This document shows, piece after piece, positions 20,553 through 28,889 of a stretch of 64,000 bases of DNA. The notes beneath the pieces are model-generated. The model did not search any database. It was not told where the DNA came from and saw only the letters and a list, made by a program, of their open reading frames with translations. Both the position numbers and the translations under genes were made by a program. This DNA is from Erwinia psidii (GTDB taxonomy: Bacteria > Pseudomonadota > Gammaproteobacteria > Enterobacterales > Enterobacteriaceae), in NCBI RefSeq assembly GCF_003846135.1, contig NZ_RHHM01000003.1:124001-188000 (forward strand), in the 5' to 3' direction. Each line of letters starts with the position of its first letter. Positions within the stretch are counted from its first letter, which is position 1.

Positions 20553-21353
20553 ATGGAAATAACAACGCTACAAATTGTGCTGATATTTGTGGTTGCCTGT
20601 ATTTCAGGTATGGGGTCCATTCTTGATGAGTTCCAGTTCCACCGACCACTGGTCGCCTGTACGTTAATCGGCATTATTCTGGGAGACATGAAAACCGGCA
20701 TTATTATAGGCGGTACGCTGGAAATGATTGCTCTGGGCTGGATGAATATCGGTGCTGCCGTGGCACCTGATGCTGCCCTCGCCTCCATTATTTCAACCAT
20801 TCTGGTTATCGCCGGTGGGCAAAGTGTCGGTGCCGGTATTGCCCTGGCCATACCTCTGGCTGCCGCAGGACAGGTGCTGACCATCATTGTTCGCACCGTC
20901 ACCGTTGCTTTCCAACACGCTGCGGATAAGGCCGCTGAAAAAGGTAATCTGTCGGCTATTTCCTGGATACATGTTTCCGCACTGTTTTTGCAGGCCATGC
21001 GTATCGCGGTTCCGGCGGTGATTGTAGCCGTCTCCGTCGGTACCAGCGTGGTACACAATCTGCTGGAGTCGATCCCTGAAGTTGTCACCAATGGCCTGAA
21101 TATCGCCGGCGGCATGATTGTGGTGGTTGGGTACGCGATGGTGATCAATATGATGCGTGCAGGCTACCTGATGCCTTTCTTTTACCTTGGTTTTGTCACT
21201 GCTGCGTTCACCGAATTCAACCTGGTTGCTTTGGGGGTAATAGGCGTGGTGATGGCGATGCTCTATATCCAGTTAGCCCCGAAATATAACCGCGTGGCAG
21301 GTTCACCGGTTTCCGGTCCGGTAACCAACGACCTTGACAACGAATTAGATTAA
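20553..21353 (+). CDS. manY: PTS mannose transporter subunit EIIC ManY
   Basis: 266 residues starting MEITTLQIVLIFVVACISGM, which is the ManY start; the frame runs 28 codons upstream into non-homologous sequence, and CAGGAG lies 7 bases before this ATG. It is a polytopic membrane protein that forms the sugar channel together with ManZ. Motifs GSILDEFQFHRPLVACTLIG and LGDMKTGIIIGGTLEMIALGW are conserved. It is second gene of manXYZ. Confidence 0.97.
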   Translation: MEITTLQIVLIFVVACISGMGSILDEFQFHRPLVACTLIGIILGDMKTGIIIGGTLEMIALGWMNIGAAVAPDAALASIISTILVIAGGQSVGAGIALAIPLAAAGQVLTIIVRTVTVAFQHAADKAAEKGNLSAISWIHVSALFLQAMRIAVPAVIVAVSVGTSVVHNLLESIPEVVTNGLNIAGGMIVVVGYAMVINMMRAGYLMPFFYLGFVTAAFTEFNLVALGVIGVVMAMLYIQLAPKYNRVAGSPVSGPVTNDLDNELD

Positions 21354-21369
21354 AGAAAGGGGAATATAA

Positions 21370-22221
21370 ATGGTTGATACAACAACTGCCGGCACGCAGA
21401 AAAAACTGACACCGGGCGATATTCGTGGCGTCTTCCTGCGGTCTAATCTGTTTCAGGGCTCCTGGAACTTTGAACGTATGCAGGCGCTGGGATTTTGCTT
21501 CTCGATGGTGCCGGTAATACGCCGCCTCTATCCTGAGAATGACCATCAACGCCGTGATGCGATTAAGCGTCATCTTGAATTTTTTAATACCCACCCCTAC
21601 GTCGCCGCCCCCGTTCTGGGCGTAACCATGGCGATGGAGGAACAGCGCGCTAATGGCGCTGCTTTAGACGATGCGGCGATCAACGGCATTAAAGTGGGGC
21701 TGATGGGACCGCTGGCAGGCGTAGGCGATCCCATATTTTGGGGCACGGTCCGCCCGGTCTTCGCGGCACTGGGTGCGGGAATTGCCATGAGTGGCAGCCT
21801 GCTTGGTCCACTGCTGTTCTTCGTGCTGTTCAACCTGGTGCGAATGCTGGTGCGCTATTACGGTGTTGCCTACGGTTACCGCAAAGGAGTCGATATTGTT
21901 AGCGATATGGGTGGCGGTTTTCTGCAAAAGCTGACGGAAGGTGCATCAATACTTGGGCTGTTTGTCATGGGGGCACTGGTGAACAAGTGGACACATGTCA
22001 ATGTGCCGCTGGTGGTTTCCCGCATCACGGATCAGACCGGCAAGACAACGGTCACCACCGTCCAGTCCATTCTGGATCAGTTGATGCCAGGCCTGATCCC
22101 CTTGCTACTGACCTTTGGTTGTATGTGGTTGCTGAGACGTAAGGTCAACGCCCTGTGGATTATTATCGGCTTCTTCGTCATTGGTATTTTTGGATACTGG
22201 ACAGGCCTGCTGGGCGTGTAA
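21370..22221 (+). CDS. manZ: PTS mannose transporter subunit EIID ManZ
   Basis: 283 residues, beginning MVDTTTAGTQKKLTPGDIRG with GAAAGGGG just upstream. The EIID family signature (FLRSNLFQGSWNFERMQALG) and GLMGPLAGVGDPIFWGT are intact, with C-terminal hydrophobic helices. It completes the membrane part of the mannose permease. It is 16 bp downstream of manY, and a terminator follows. Confidence 0.97.
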   Translation: MVDTTTAGTQKKLTPGDIRGVFLRSNLFQGSWNFERMQALGFCFSMVPVIRRLYPENDHQRRDAIKRHLEFFNTHPYVAAPVLGVTMAMEEQRANGAALDDAAINGIKVGLMGPLAGVGDPIFWGTVRPVFAALGAGIAMSGSLLGPLLFFVLFNLVRMLVRYYGVAYGYRKGVDIVSDMGGGFLQKLTEGASILGLFVMGALVNKWTHVNVPLVVSRITDQTGKTTVTTVQSILDQLMPGLIPLLLTFGCMWLLRRKVNALWIIIGFFVIGIFGYWTGLLGV

Positions 22222-22245
22222 TGCCAGCATCGATTTGAGCAAACG

Positions 22246-22280
22246 CCGCCATTGCGTCAACCGGCACGATGGCGGTTTTT
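22246..22280 (+). terminator. Intrinsic terminator after manZ, before yobD
   Basis: CCGCCAT (22246–22252) pairs with ATGGCGG (22269–22275) and is followed by five T residues. It ends 12 bp before the yobD start, so it probably attenuates rather than fully separates yobD from manXYZ. Confidence 0.75.
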
Positions 22281-22292
22281 ACAGGAGTAACA

Positions 22293-22751
22293 ATGTCACT
22301 GACTGATTACGCCATCATACTGTTTATCGCCCTGCTTCTGCTGTTCGCCATTTATGATCAACTGATCTCAGAGTTACTGCATGGCAGGACTGGTCTGCGG
22401 GTGCGGTTAAAGCGAAGAAACAGACTGGACAGCCTGATTTTTATCGGCCTGGTTATCATCGTGATTTATCAGAACATCAGCAATCAGGGATCAACGACAA
22501 CCACAACGTTACTGCTGCTAATGGCGTTTATGGCATGGTATCTGTTCTGGATCCGGCAACCAGAAATGCGGCTGAAGGCTGCAGGTTTTTACCATGCCAG
22601 TGTTTTTATCCACTGGGATCGCATCAAAAGCCTGAATCTTTCAGAAGATGGTGTTTTGGTTGTCGAACTGGAAAACCGTCGCCTGCTGATCCACGTGAAA
22701 AAAACCGACGATCTCGACAACATTTACCAGTTTATGGTCAGACATAGCTGA
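22293..22751 (+). CDS. yobD: YobD inner-membrane protein (DUF986)
   Basis: 152 residues from ATG 22293 (MSLTDYAIILFIALLLLFAIYD), with ACAGGAG upstream; E. coli YobD has the same length. There is an N-terminal transmembrane helix (about 5–24) and two more around 46–60 and 66–88, then a soluble C-terminal half. Function is unknown. In E. coli mntP follows yobD; here only 3 bp separate yobD from the convergent rlmA. Confidence 0.93.
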   Translation: MSLTDYAIILFIALLLLFAIYDQLISELLHGRTGLRVRLKRRNRLDSLIFIGLVIIVIYQNISNQGSTTTTTLLLLMAFMAWYLFWIRQPEMRLKAAGFYHASVFIHWDRIKSLNLSEDGVLVVELENRRLLIHVKKTDDLDNIYQFMVRHS

Positions 22752-22754
22752 TCC

Positions 22755-23600
22755 TCACGGGTTATAACCGCCTTTAACCCCATCGGCATTACGCTGCCAT
22801 AAACGCAATGTAAAATCTGTTTCACAGTCAAACTCCGCGGTGGTCGCCAGCACCCCCCAGACTTCCGGGCGGGCACGCCAGGCAAAGGGGGTCATCTGCA
22901 ACAGTGCCGCCGACTTTTCGCTGCTCAGTCGCATGGGATAATTAAGCGAGTGCTGTTCGATAAGGGTGAACCCTGGCATCTGCTCCGGCGCGTCATCATG
23001 CAGCATAACTTCCTGATAAATAAGTTTTTTAAACTGGATCAGATGACGCGGACCAGGGGTTACGGTCAGCACGTAACCCCGATCTTTCACCACCCTTACC
23101 AGTTCCTCTGGATTGCAGGGGGCATAGATCCGCAACACAACATCAATGACATCGGCCCCAAACGGGAGCCGTTGACTGGACGCCACGCAAAACTCAACGT
23201 TACGATAACGCTTAGCCGCAAACCGAACGGCAGCTTTGGACACATCCAGTCCGAAAATTTTTGCCTCACCGCGCGCCTGAAGACGAGTCGCCACTTCATG
23301 CGTGTAGTAGCCTTCACCGCAGCCAATATCCAGCAGGTTAAGCGGAGAAGCTGGTAACAGGCGCTCAAACAGTTCGCAAACCTTCTGCTGCAATGGCTGA
23401 TAGTGTCCGGCATCAAGAAATTCACGGCGGGCCAGCATCATGTCAGCGCTGTCACCAGGCTGGCGGGAACGTTTATGTTGCACCGGGAGCAGATTGACAT
23501 AGCCTTCTTTCGCCCGATCAAACTGGTGTCGGTTCTCACAGCGCAGGGCGGTGGCCTCACGCCGTAAAGGCTGATGGCACAGGGGGCACTGGTACAACAT
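22755..23600 (-). CDS. rlmA: 23S rRNA (guanine745-N1)-methyltransferase RlmA
   Basis: 281 residues. The N-terminal zinc finger has C5, C8, C21 and H25. The SAM-binding Rossmann motif [14 protein letters not shown] follows and the family motif around [11 protein letters not shown] is present. It methylates G745 in helix 35 of 23S rRNA. It sits between yobD (convergent) and cspC (same strand), as in E. coli except that mntP is missing. Confidence 0.96.
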   Translation of the reverse strand: MLYQCPLCHQPLRREATALRCENRHQFDRAKEGYVNLLPVQHKRSRQPGDSADMMLARREFLDAGHYQPLQQKVCELFERLLPASPLNLLDIGCGEGYYTHEVATRLQARGEAKIFGLDVSKAAVRFAAKRYRNVEFCVASSQRLPFGADVIDVVLRIYAPCNPEELVRVVKDRGYVLTVTPGPRHLIQFKKLIYQEVMLHDDAPEQMPGFTLIEQHSLNYPMRLSSEKSAALLQMTPFAWRARPEVWGVLATTAEFDCETDFTLRLWQRNADGVKGGYNP

Positions 23601-23674
23601 AATACTTCTCCGGCAGGATCAACGGCGGAAGTGTACCGGAATCACATGGAAGACGGCAGTTTTTCTTGCCGCAA

Positions 23675-23706
23675 TAAAAAAGCCAGGCCTTTATAGCCGG
23701 GCTTTC
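23675..23706 (-). terminator. Intrinsic terminator of cspC
   Basis: Read on the minus strand, AGCCCGGC and GCCTGGCT form a stem with one mismatch, followed by six T residues. It lies about 60 bp past the cspC stop. Confidence 0.7.
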
Positions 23707-23765
23707 TTATTCAGATTCATGCCTGTATTACACGTCGCAGGGCGATAAACAGGCTTGAACAGAAA

Positions 23766-23975
23766 TCAGATGGCGGTAACGTTCACCGCAGCAGGACCTT
23801 TCTGACCGTCCTGAATTTCGAACTCAACGTTCTGACCTTCAGCCAGTGTTTTGAAGCCATTTCCCTGGATAGCAGAGAAATGTACGAATACATCCTTGCT
23901 GCCGTCGGCAGGGGTGATGAAACCAAAACCTTTAGACTCGTTGAACCACTTAACCTGACCTTTAATCTTTGCCAT
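23766..23975 (-). CDS. cspC: Cold shock-like protein CspC
   Basis: 69 residues that appear identical to E. coli CspC as I recall it. The RNA-binding motifs KGFGFI (RNP1) and DVFVHFSAI (RNP2) are intact. CspC is a constitutive RNA chaperone and antiterminator that stabilises stress mRNAs such as rpoS. It is normally the second gene of yobF–cspC; here the upstream gene is a remnant, but the ribosome-binding region TAAGGAATTTGTAAA is preserved. Confidence 0.97.
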
Positions 23976-23987
23976 TTTACAAATTCC

Positions 23988-24128
23988 TTAGAATGTTTAT
24001 TCGCCCGAAGGCTTATGTACAGAAAAAACAGAGACACTACTGCATGAGGCACAAATTAATGCTCGGCAAGGAAGCGGTATTCAACATAACGTCTTTGCTC
24101 AAAACTTCTTACTGAAGATGCCATACAT
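23988..24128 (-). pseudogene. yobF: Decayed yobF (DUF2627 small protein)
   Basis: Immediately upstream of cspC the minus strand encodes pieces of the 47-residue YobF protein in three different frames: MYGIFSK, then VLSKD, then VEYRFLAE, then ASCSSVSV. The first frame stops after nine codons. The total span is 141 bp against 144 for the intact E. coli gene, which fits three scattered single-base deletions (near the SKE codons, near AEPY and near the end). YobF is a heat-responsive small protein in E. coli. The nucleotide sequence next to the cspC ribosome-binding site is better preserved than the reading frame. Confidence 0.8.
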
Positions 24129-24656
24129 AAACAGAACTGTACCTCGTTTACCCAGAAAGCGTTATTACATATTCGTTAATTAATGGCAAGTTATTTTTAA
24201 ACAAGGATCGAGATGATGCACAGAATTGAAACATACAGGTTAAGAACAGCGTAAACTATTGATTGCATTTTCTGCTGGCAGGTAAAACGGGGAATGCAAT
24301 CCGGCTGGTATCTCAGCCAAATCCCTTATCCCATGCCTTGATGGCATAAGATTTGTTTCTCATTTTATACCAAAAGAACTTATACCATGAATGTATTGCA
24401 CAATAATGACATAGCTTATTCAAAAAAATTCATTAAACACTGCACACGACAAATGGCAAAAAAGTAGTTACTGAGTTAAAAAAGAAGCCGTTGGTACGTA
24501 TGAAATTAAATTGCACCAAAATCAGGAAGCTTCTTTTATTTTTGCCCCATTTATAAGCATCAGCAACTGTGTTAATAAACGGACGTGCCCCCAGGCTGTT
24601 TGTATTAATATATGGCTGTCTCAATATGGGGCACTGCGCAATAAGAACATTTAGGA
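24129..24656. other. Long intergenic region upstream of cspC/yobF remnant
   Basis: 528 bp with no convincing protein gene. It holds the presumed cspC promoter and leader on the minus strand and a structured candidate RNA on the plus strand (24258–24360). It also has an AAAAAAGAAGC … GCTTCTTTT inverted repeat at about 24479–24537 with a loop of roughly 40 bases, possibly terminating the MBL-hydrolase transcript or an unknown one. In E. coli yebO follows here; in this genome a metallo-hydrolase gene intervenes. Confidence 0.6.
24258..24360 (+). ncRNA. Candidate small RNA, three hairpins and T-rich tail
   Basis: Three stem-loops follow one another: ATTGCATT (24262–24269) with AATGCAAT (24293–24300); GGCTG (24303–24307) with CAGCC (24314–24318); ATGCC (24333–24337) with GGCAT (24343–24347), the last followed by ATTTGTTTCTCATTTT. 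TTGAAA (24226–24231) and TAAACT (24252–24257) lie upstream but 20 bp apart, so promoter support is weak. It matches no sRNA I recognise. Confidence 0.3.
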
Positions 24657-25661
24657 TTATTCCTGGATGGTATTATTCAGCAGGCACCGTTCACCTATCT
24701 TCCAGGCATGAAAGCGTCGTTCGTCCATTCCGGCAGCCTGCATAGCGGCTGACAGGACGTCAGGCGGCTGATCCAATGATTCATCAGCCAGTTCAAACAC
24801 GCCCCAGTGAATTGGGATCGATATCGGCTGTCCTGAATGCTGATGTAACCCGACAGCGGCGGCCGGATCCATATGCTGCCCACGCATAAACCATTCTGGT
24901 GCATACGCCCCCACCGGCAGTGCCGCAAGCGTGAATGGTCCGAGACGGCGTGGGATCTCCAACAGATTTTCAGAATAGCCACTGTCACCGGTAAACCAGA
25001 AATTGAGCTGCTGATGACGAATAACCCAACCACACCACAGTGAGCGATTCCGATCCCAGGGTTTTCGCATACTCCAGTGCCTGGCGGGAACCGCATGAAC
25101 CGTCATACCAGCCGATTTCGTCTGCTCCCACCAGTCCAGCTGCACCACCCTTTCTGCTCTCAGCTGAGCGAACCAGGGCCGCAATCCCAACGGGACAATA
25201 AACTCTACCTGGGGAAAGCGGCTGAGAATTTTTTTGACCGTTGGCCGGTCAAGATGATCGTAATGATTGTGTGATATCAGCACGCTATCCAGTGACGGTA
25301 AATCATCAATGCTCAGGGCCGCCGGCGTCCTGCGCTGTGGTCCATAAAAACTGACCGGAGACGCCCGATCGGACAGTGCCGGATCGATCAACATATATCG
25401 TCCCGAACAGCGAAGTAACAGGCAGGCATGTCCCAACCACCATACGGCATCCTCCTCACCGGAAAGATCGGCTGGCTGCCACCACTGCCGGATAAAGTGC
25501 TGATACCCCTGAGCAGGAGGAAACGGCAATCCCTGCGCTTTACGTTGCTTACGCCAGCGCTTCAGGTCACCTTTCTCTCTGAGTTCCGGTTCAGGATTGC
25601 GAAAACCATCCGGCGTGTGATGTGATTTATCAGGATCATACCAGGGGTTCAGCCAGGCCAT
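24657..25661 (-). CDS. Metallo-beta-lactamase-fold hydrolase (UlaG / NAPE-PLD-like)
   Basis: 334 residues. The MBL-fold metal motif HNHYDHLD (131–138) is complete, with later ligands plausible in FTGDSGYS and IPIHWGVFEL. The sequence belongs to the group with Trp-rich N-terminus (AWLNPWYDP) related to NAPE-phospholipase D and RomA-like proteins, so a phosphodiesterase or lipid-related hydrolase is possible. No signal peptide is evident. Substrate is unknown. It sits between cspC and yebO on the minus strand, a position where E. coli has no such gene, with 23 bp from yebO, so the two may be cotranscribed. Confidence 0.85.
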   Translation of the reverse strand: MAWLNPWYDPDKSHHTPDGFRNPEPELREKGDLKRWRKQRKAQGLPFPPAQGYQHFIRQWWQPADLSGEEDAVWWLGHACLLLRCSGRYMLIDPALSDRASPVSFYGPQRRTPAALSIDDLPSLDSVLISHNHYDHLDRPTVKKILSRFPQVEFIVPLGLRPWFAQLRAERVVQLDWWEQTKSAGMTVHAVPARHWSMRKPWDRNRSLWCGWVIRHQQLNFWFTGDSGYSENLLEIPRRLGPFTLAALPVGAYAPEWFMRGQHMDPAAAVGLHQHSGQPISIPIHWGVFELADESLDQPPDVLSAAMQAAGMDERRFHAWKIGERCLLNNTIQE

Positions 25662-25684
25662 TGGAAAAGTCCTTAGTCAGAGGG

Positions 25685-25945
25685 TTAACGCTCAGGGATA
25701 AAACGGGGGAAGTCTTCGTTATTACCGTCCGCTTTCTCTGTCGCCGTTGCAGATTCAGTTATTTTACGCAGTAGCGCATTTTGCCGTTTCTGTTCTTCAA
25801 GTAACGCTTCCAGCAGGCGCACCTGCTGCGTGGCTTTAACACTGGCACGGTTGATAAAAAACCAGGCGATCAACCCAACAATAACCACCGCCAGCGTGAG
25901 TCCCATTGATGCAAAGCCCATTGCACCATTTACCATTTCGTTCAT
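25685..25945 (-). CDS. yebO: YebO small membrane protein
   Basis: 86 residues from ATG 25943–25945 (MNEMVNGAMGFASMGL). One transmembrane helix (about 12–30), then the conserved IAWFFINRAS and LLEALLEEQKRQNALLRK coiled-coil-like segment. Function is unknown. The frame extends 14 codons upstream without family match. In E. coli mgrB and yobH flank it; here yobH is divergent and mgrB is not found. Confidence 0.9.
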   Translation of the reverse strand: MNEMVNGAMGFASMGLTLAVVIVGLIAWFFINRASVKATQQVRLLEALLEEQKRQNALLRKITESATATEKADGNNEDFPRFIPER

Positions 25946-26193
25946 AAGTGCCTCAGAATGCGGACGTTTTCTGTAATCTGGTCGCAAGACCGGCCAGCGG
26001 AGAATTTTACCGGGTCACCTGAAAATTGACAGCCAGATTATGAAAATTTAAGAACGTTCATACAGGCAAAACGTGTCGGAATGTGTATTCTGATTGGCGA
26101 ATTGCGCATGACAGCGCAACATGTTGAAATACCAGCCGCTGTTGATGATTATGCAACAGCGACATAACTGTCTTTCAAAAAATAAGGGCATAT

Positions 26194-26430
26194 ATGAAAT
26201 TTTTAGTTCGCATTGCGGCTCTGCTGGTCATTATCTGGCTGGCGATGCTTCTTACTGGCTATGGCGTACTGACCGGAAGCACTAAAAATGTCGCAGGAAT
26301 GGGGCTTCAGTGTCAGTACCTGACGGCGCGCGGAATGCTTACCGCACAATATCTTCACAGTGACAGCGGGATCGTCGGTGTTACCGACTGCCCCCTGTTG
26401 AAGAAGAGCACCGAAGTCGTCGATAACTGA
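26194..26430 (+). CDS. yobH: YobH family protein
   Basis: 78 residues. A single N-terminal hydrophobic segment (about 4–25) is followed by GYGVLTGSTKNVAGMGLQC, YLTARG and VTDCPLLKKS, which match E. coli YobH. It is probably exported or membrane-anchored, with two conserved cysteines that could form a disulfide. Function is unknown. It lies convergent with kdgR, with 37 bp between the stops. Confidence 0.9.
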   Translation: MKFLVRIAALLVIIWLAMLLTGYGVLTGSTKNVAGMGLQCQYLTARGMLTAQYLHSDSGIVGVTDCPLLKKSTEVVDN

Positions 26431-26467
26431 TGAACGAGCCGGGCCAGCACCAGGCTGGTCCGGCATG

Positions 26468-27259
26468 TTAAAACGCGTAGTTGTAATAGCCCATCTGTTC
26501 TGAAATTGCCCTGCCTGCCTGGTGCAACATCCCTACATAGTCATTTTTTTTCTCTTCCGAAAAACGCAGCGTTGGAAAAGAGACGCTAAGACCGGCAACC
26601 ACCACGCCGAAACGGTCAAATACCGGCACAGCTATACAGCGAAGTCCCTCTTCCTGTTCTTCATTATCTTCGCCAAAACCCTGATAGCGCACATTATCCA
26701 GTTCGGTAAGCAGCGCATCAGCGCTGACAACGGTTCGTGGGGTGCTGCGGGTAAATTCAACGGTGGCGAGGATGTCCTGCACCTCCTGCCGATCGCGCCA
26801 GGCAAGCAGCACTTTCCCGATCGCGGTGCTGTGTATCGGATTGCGGCGGCCAATACGGGAATACATTCGCAGGTTATACAGCGAATCAATCTTATGGATA
26901 TAAACGATGCTGTCTTCTTCCAGCGCACCAAGATGAATAGTTTCACGAGTCTGACGGGAGATCTCACGCATCTGCACATCAGCGAAGCGGATCAAATCGA
27001 CGTTCTGTAACGCTTTCGCACCCAGTTCAAACAGTTTCAGGGTCAGGGTGTATTTTTCTGACTCGCCTTCCTGAGAGATGTAGCCGAGGGTTTTCATCGT
27101 TTGTAAAAAGCGGTAAACGGTGCTCTTCGACATCATCAGACGCTGTGACAGCTCTGTGATACCGTGCTCTCTGCCTTCCCCCAGCGCCTGGAGAATGCCA
27201 AAAACTTTCATCACCGATGAGACAGAATCCGGCTGCTTATCCGTGTCGTCCTTTATCAT
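26468..27259 (-). CDS. kdgR: DNA-binding transcriptional repressor KdgR
   Basis: 263 residues, IclR family. The N-terminal winged HTH (about 15–75, with HGITELSQRLMMSKSTVYRFLQ) is followed by the IclR effector domain with ETIHLGALEEDSIVYIHKI and EEGLRCIAVPVFD. It represses KDG and pectin-derivative catabolism and is relieved by 2-keto-3-deoxygluconate. In this window eda, the KDPG aldolase gene, is a plausible target. It is divergent from yebQ. Confidence 0.96.
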   Translation of the reverse strand: MIKDDTDKQPDSVSSVMKVFGILQALGEGREHGITELSQRLMMSKSTVYRFLQTMKTLGYISQEGESEKYTLTLKLFELGAKALQNVDLIRFADVQMREISRQTRETIHLGALEEDSIVYIHKIDSLYNLRMYSRIGRRNPIHSTAIGKVLLAWRDRQEVQDILATVEFTRSTPRTVVSADALLTELDNVRYQGFGEDNEEQEEGLRCIAVPVFDRFGVVVAGLSVSFPTLRFSEEKKNDYVGMLHQAGRAISEQMGYYNYAF

Positions 27260-27290
27260 TGTTGAGCCTTGTTAATTGTTTTATAAAAAA

Positions 27291-27306
27291 TGGAACACCA
27301 TTCCCA
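27291..27306. promoter_or_regulatory. Possible KdgR operator in the kdgR–yebQ intergenic region
   Basis: TGGAACACCATTCCCA is an imperfect palindrome (GGAA … TTCC) located 32 bp upstream of the kdgR start. It loosely resembles IclR/KdgR boxes. Assignment is inference. Confidence 0.3.
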
Positions 27307-27451
27307 GTATACGTTTTGCTGCACGAATGTTGCAACGTCTGCTCTCAACGGGCGAATTCACATTTGCTGATGGTTTTTACCGGGTTTTCACTGCAATTGT
27401 TGCGGAAAACCTTTAGCATAATAATATTCACTTCTTTTACTATCCTTAACT

Positions 27452-28831
27452 ATGTCACTAACTTCTCAGCAGGACGGCCTTCCCGTACCACAACGTTACG
27501 GTGCCATCATGGCGATAGCCCTGGGTATTATCGTCGCCGTACTGGATGGGGCCATTGCTAACGTCGCCCTCCCCACCATTTCCCGCGAGTTAAGCGCCAG
27601 CCCGGCAGAATCAATCTGGATCGTTAATGCTTACCAGTTGGCGATCATCACTTCGCTTCTGTCGCTGTCGTTTCTGGGTGATATTCTCGGCTACCGCCGC
27701 ATTTATCAATGCGGTCTGGTGCTGTTTACCTGTACTTCGCTGTTCTGTGCGCTGTCAGATTCACTGGGGATGCTGACATTAGCCCGGGTAATGCAGGGCC
27801 TTGGGGGCGCGGCACTGATGAGCGTTAATACCGCGTTAATAAGGATCATCTATCCACAGCGCTATCTTGGCCGGGGGATGGGAATCAACTCGCTGATTGT
27901 CGCCGTTTCCACCGCAGCAGGACCGACGGTGGCTGCTGCGGTACTGTCTGTCGCCTCGTGGAAATGGCTGTTTTTGATCAATATTCCGGTCGGATTATTG
28001 GCACTCTTTCTGGCCTGCCGTTTCCTGCCGGACAACACGCAAAAAAACAAAGAACAGCGCTTCGACATTCCCAGTGCCGTGATGAATGCACTGACTTTTG
28101 GTCTGCTGATTTCTGCGCTAAGTGGCTTTGCTCAACGCCAGAACGGCTGGCTGACCATCGTTGAATTAGTCGGATTGCTGGTGATCGGCTTTTTCTTTAT
28201 TCGCCGTCAGCTCAATATGGCCTTCCCCCTGCTACCGGTTGATTTGCTGCGTATGCCGATTTTTTCGCTGTCGATAGGGACTTCCGTCTGCTCATTCTGT
28301 GCGCAAATGCTGGCAATGGTTTCATTACCCTTTTTCCTGCAAAACGTGCTGGCGCGTGATGAGGTGGCAACCGGACTGCTTCTGACGCCCTGGCCGCTGG
28401 CAACCATGGTGATGGCCCCTGTCGCGGGTAGGCTGATCGAACACTGCCATGCTGGCCTGCTCGGCGCCATTGGGCTGACAGTGTTCGCCTGTGGCCTGTT
28501 CTCACTGGCGCTGCTGCCTGCCTCACCTGACGATCTGAATATTATCTGGCGGATGGCGCTGTGTGGAGCCGGGTTTGGTTTATTTCAGTCGCCGAATAAT
28601 CACACCATTATCTCTTCCGCGCCACGGCATCGCAGCGGCGGAGCCAGCGGTATGCTGGGCACTGCACGCCTGCTTGGCCAGACCAGCGGTGCGGCACTGG
28701 TTGCGCTGATGTTTAACCTGTTTGATACACAGGGTACTCATGCCTCGCTGTTAACCGCCGCTGGCTTTGCTGCCACTGCCGCCGTGGTCAGCGCGCTGCG
28801 TATTGCCCGGACGCCACATATCCCATCATAA
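27452..28831 (+). CDS. yebQ: MFS transporter YebQ (DHA2 type)
   Basis: 459 residues, highly hydrophobic, consistent with about 14 transmembrane helices of the DHA2 drug:H+ antiporter family. The motifs LDGAIANVALPTISREL (TM1 region) and LGDILGYRRIY (motif A) are present. In enterics yebQ neighbours kdgR and is suspected to be part of the KdgR regulon; substrate is unknown. It is convergent with htpX. Confidence 0.93.
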   Translation: MSLTSQQDGLPVPQRYGAIMAIALGIIVAVLDGAIANVALPTISRELSASPAESIWIVNAYQLAIITSLLSLSFLGDILGYRRIYQCGLVLFTCTSLFCALSDSLGMLTLARVMQGLGGAALMSVNTALIRIIYPQRYLGRGMGINSLIVAVSTAAGPTVAAAVLSVASWKWLFLINIPVGLLALFLACRFLPDNTQKNKEQRFDIPSAVMNALTFGLLISALSGFAQRQNGWLTIVELVGLLVIGFFFIRRQLNMAFPLLPVDLLRMPIFSLSIGTSVCSFCAQMLAMVSLPFFLQNVLARDEVATGLLLTPWPLATMVMAPVAGRLIEHCHAGLLGAIGLTVFACGLFSLALLPASPDDLNIIWRMALCGAGFGLFQSPNNHTIISSAPRHRSGGASGMLGTARLLGQTSGAALVALMFNLFDTQGTHASLLTAAGFAATAAVVSALRIARTPHIPS

Positions 28832-28863
28832 AAAAACACCCTGTCAGCAACTGGCAGGGTGTT
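28831..28863. terminator. Bidirectional terminator between yebQ and htpX
   Basis: AACACCCTGTCAG (28835–28847) and CTGGCAGGGTGTT (28851–28863) pair with one mismatch. An A-run on the left gives a T-tract for the minus-strand htpX transcript. Confidence 0.8.
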
Positions 28864-28889
28864 GATATTACTTCAGACGGACACAACCG

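Noticed and set aside
24433-24624. 63-codon minus-strand ORF in the cspC upstream gap
   Set aside because: AT-driven open frame with no ribosome-binding site or similarity, overlapping an inverted repeat.
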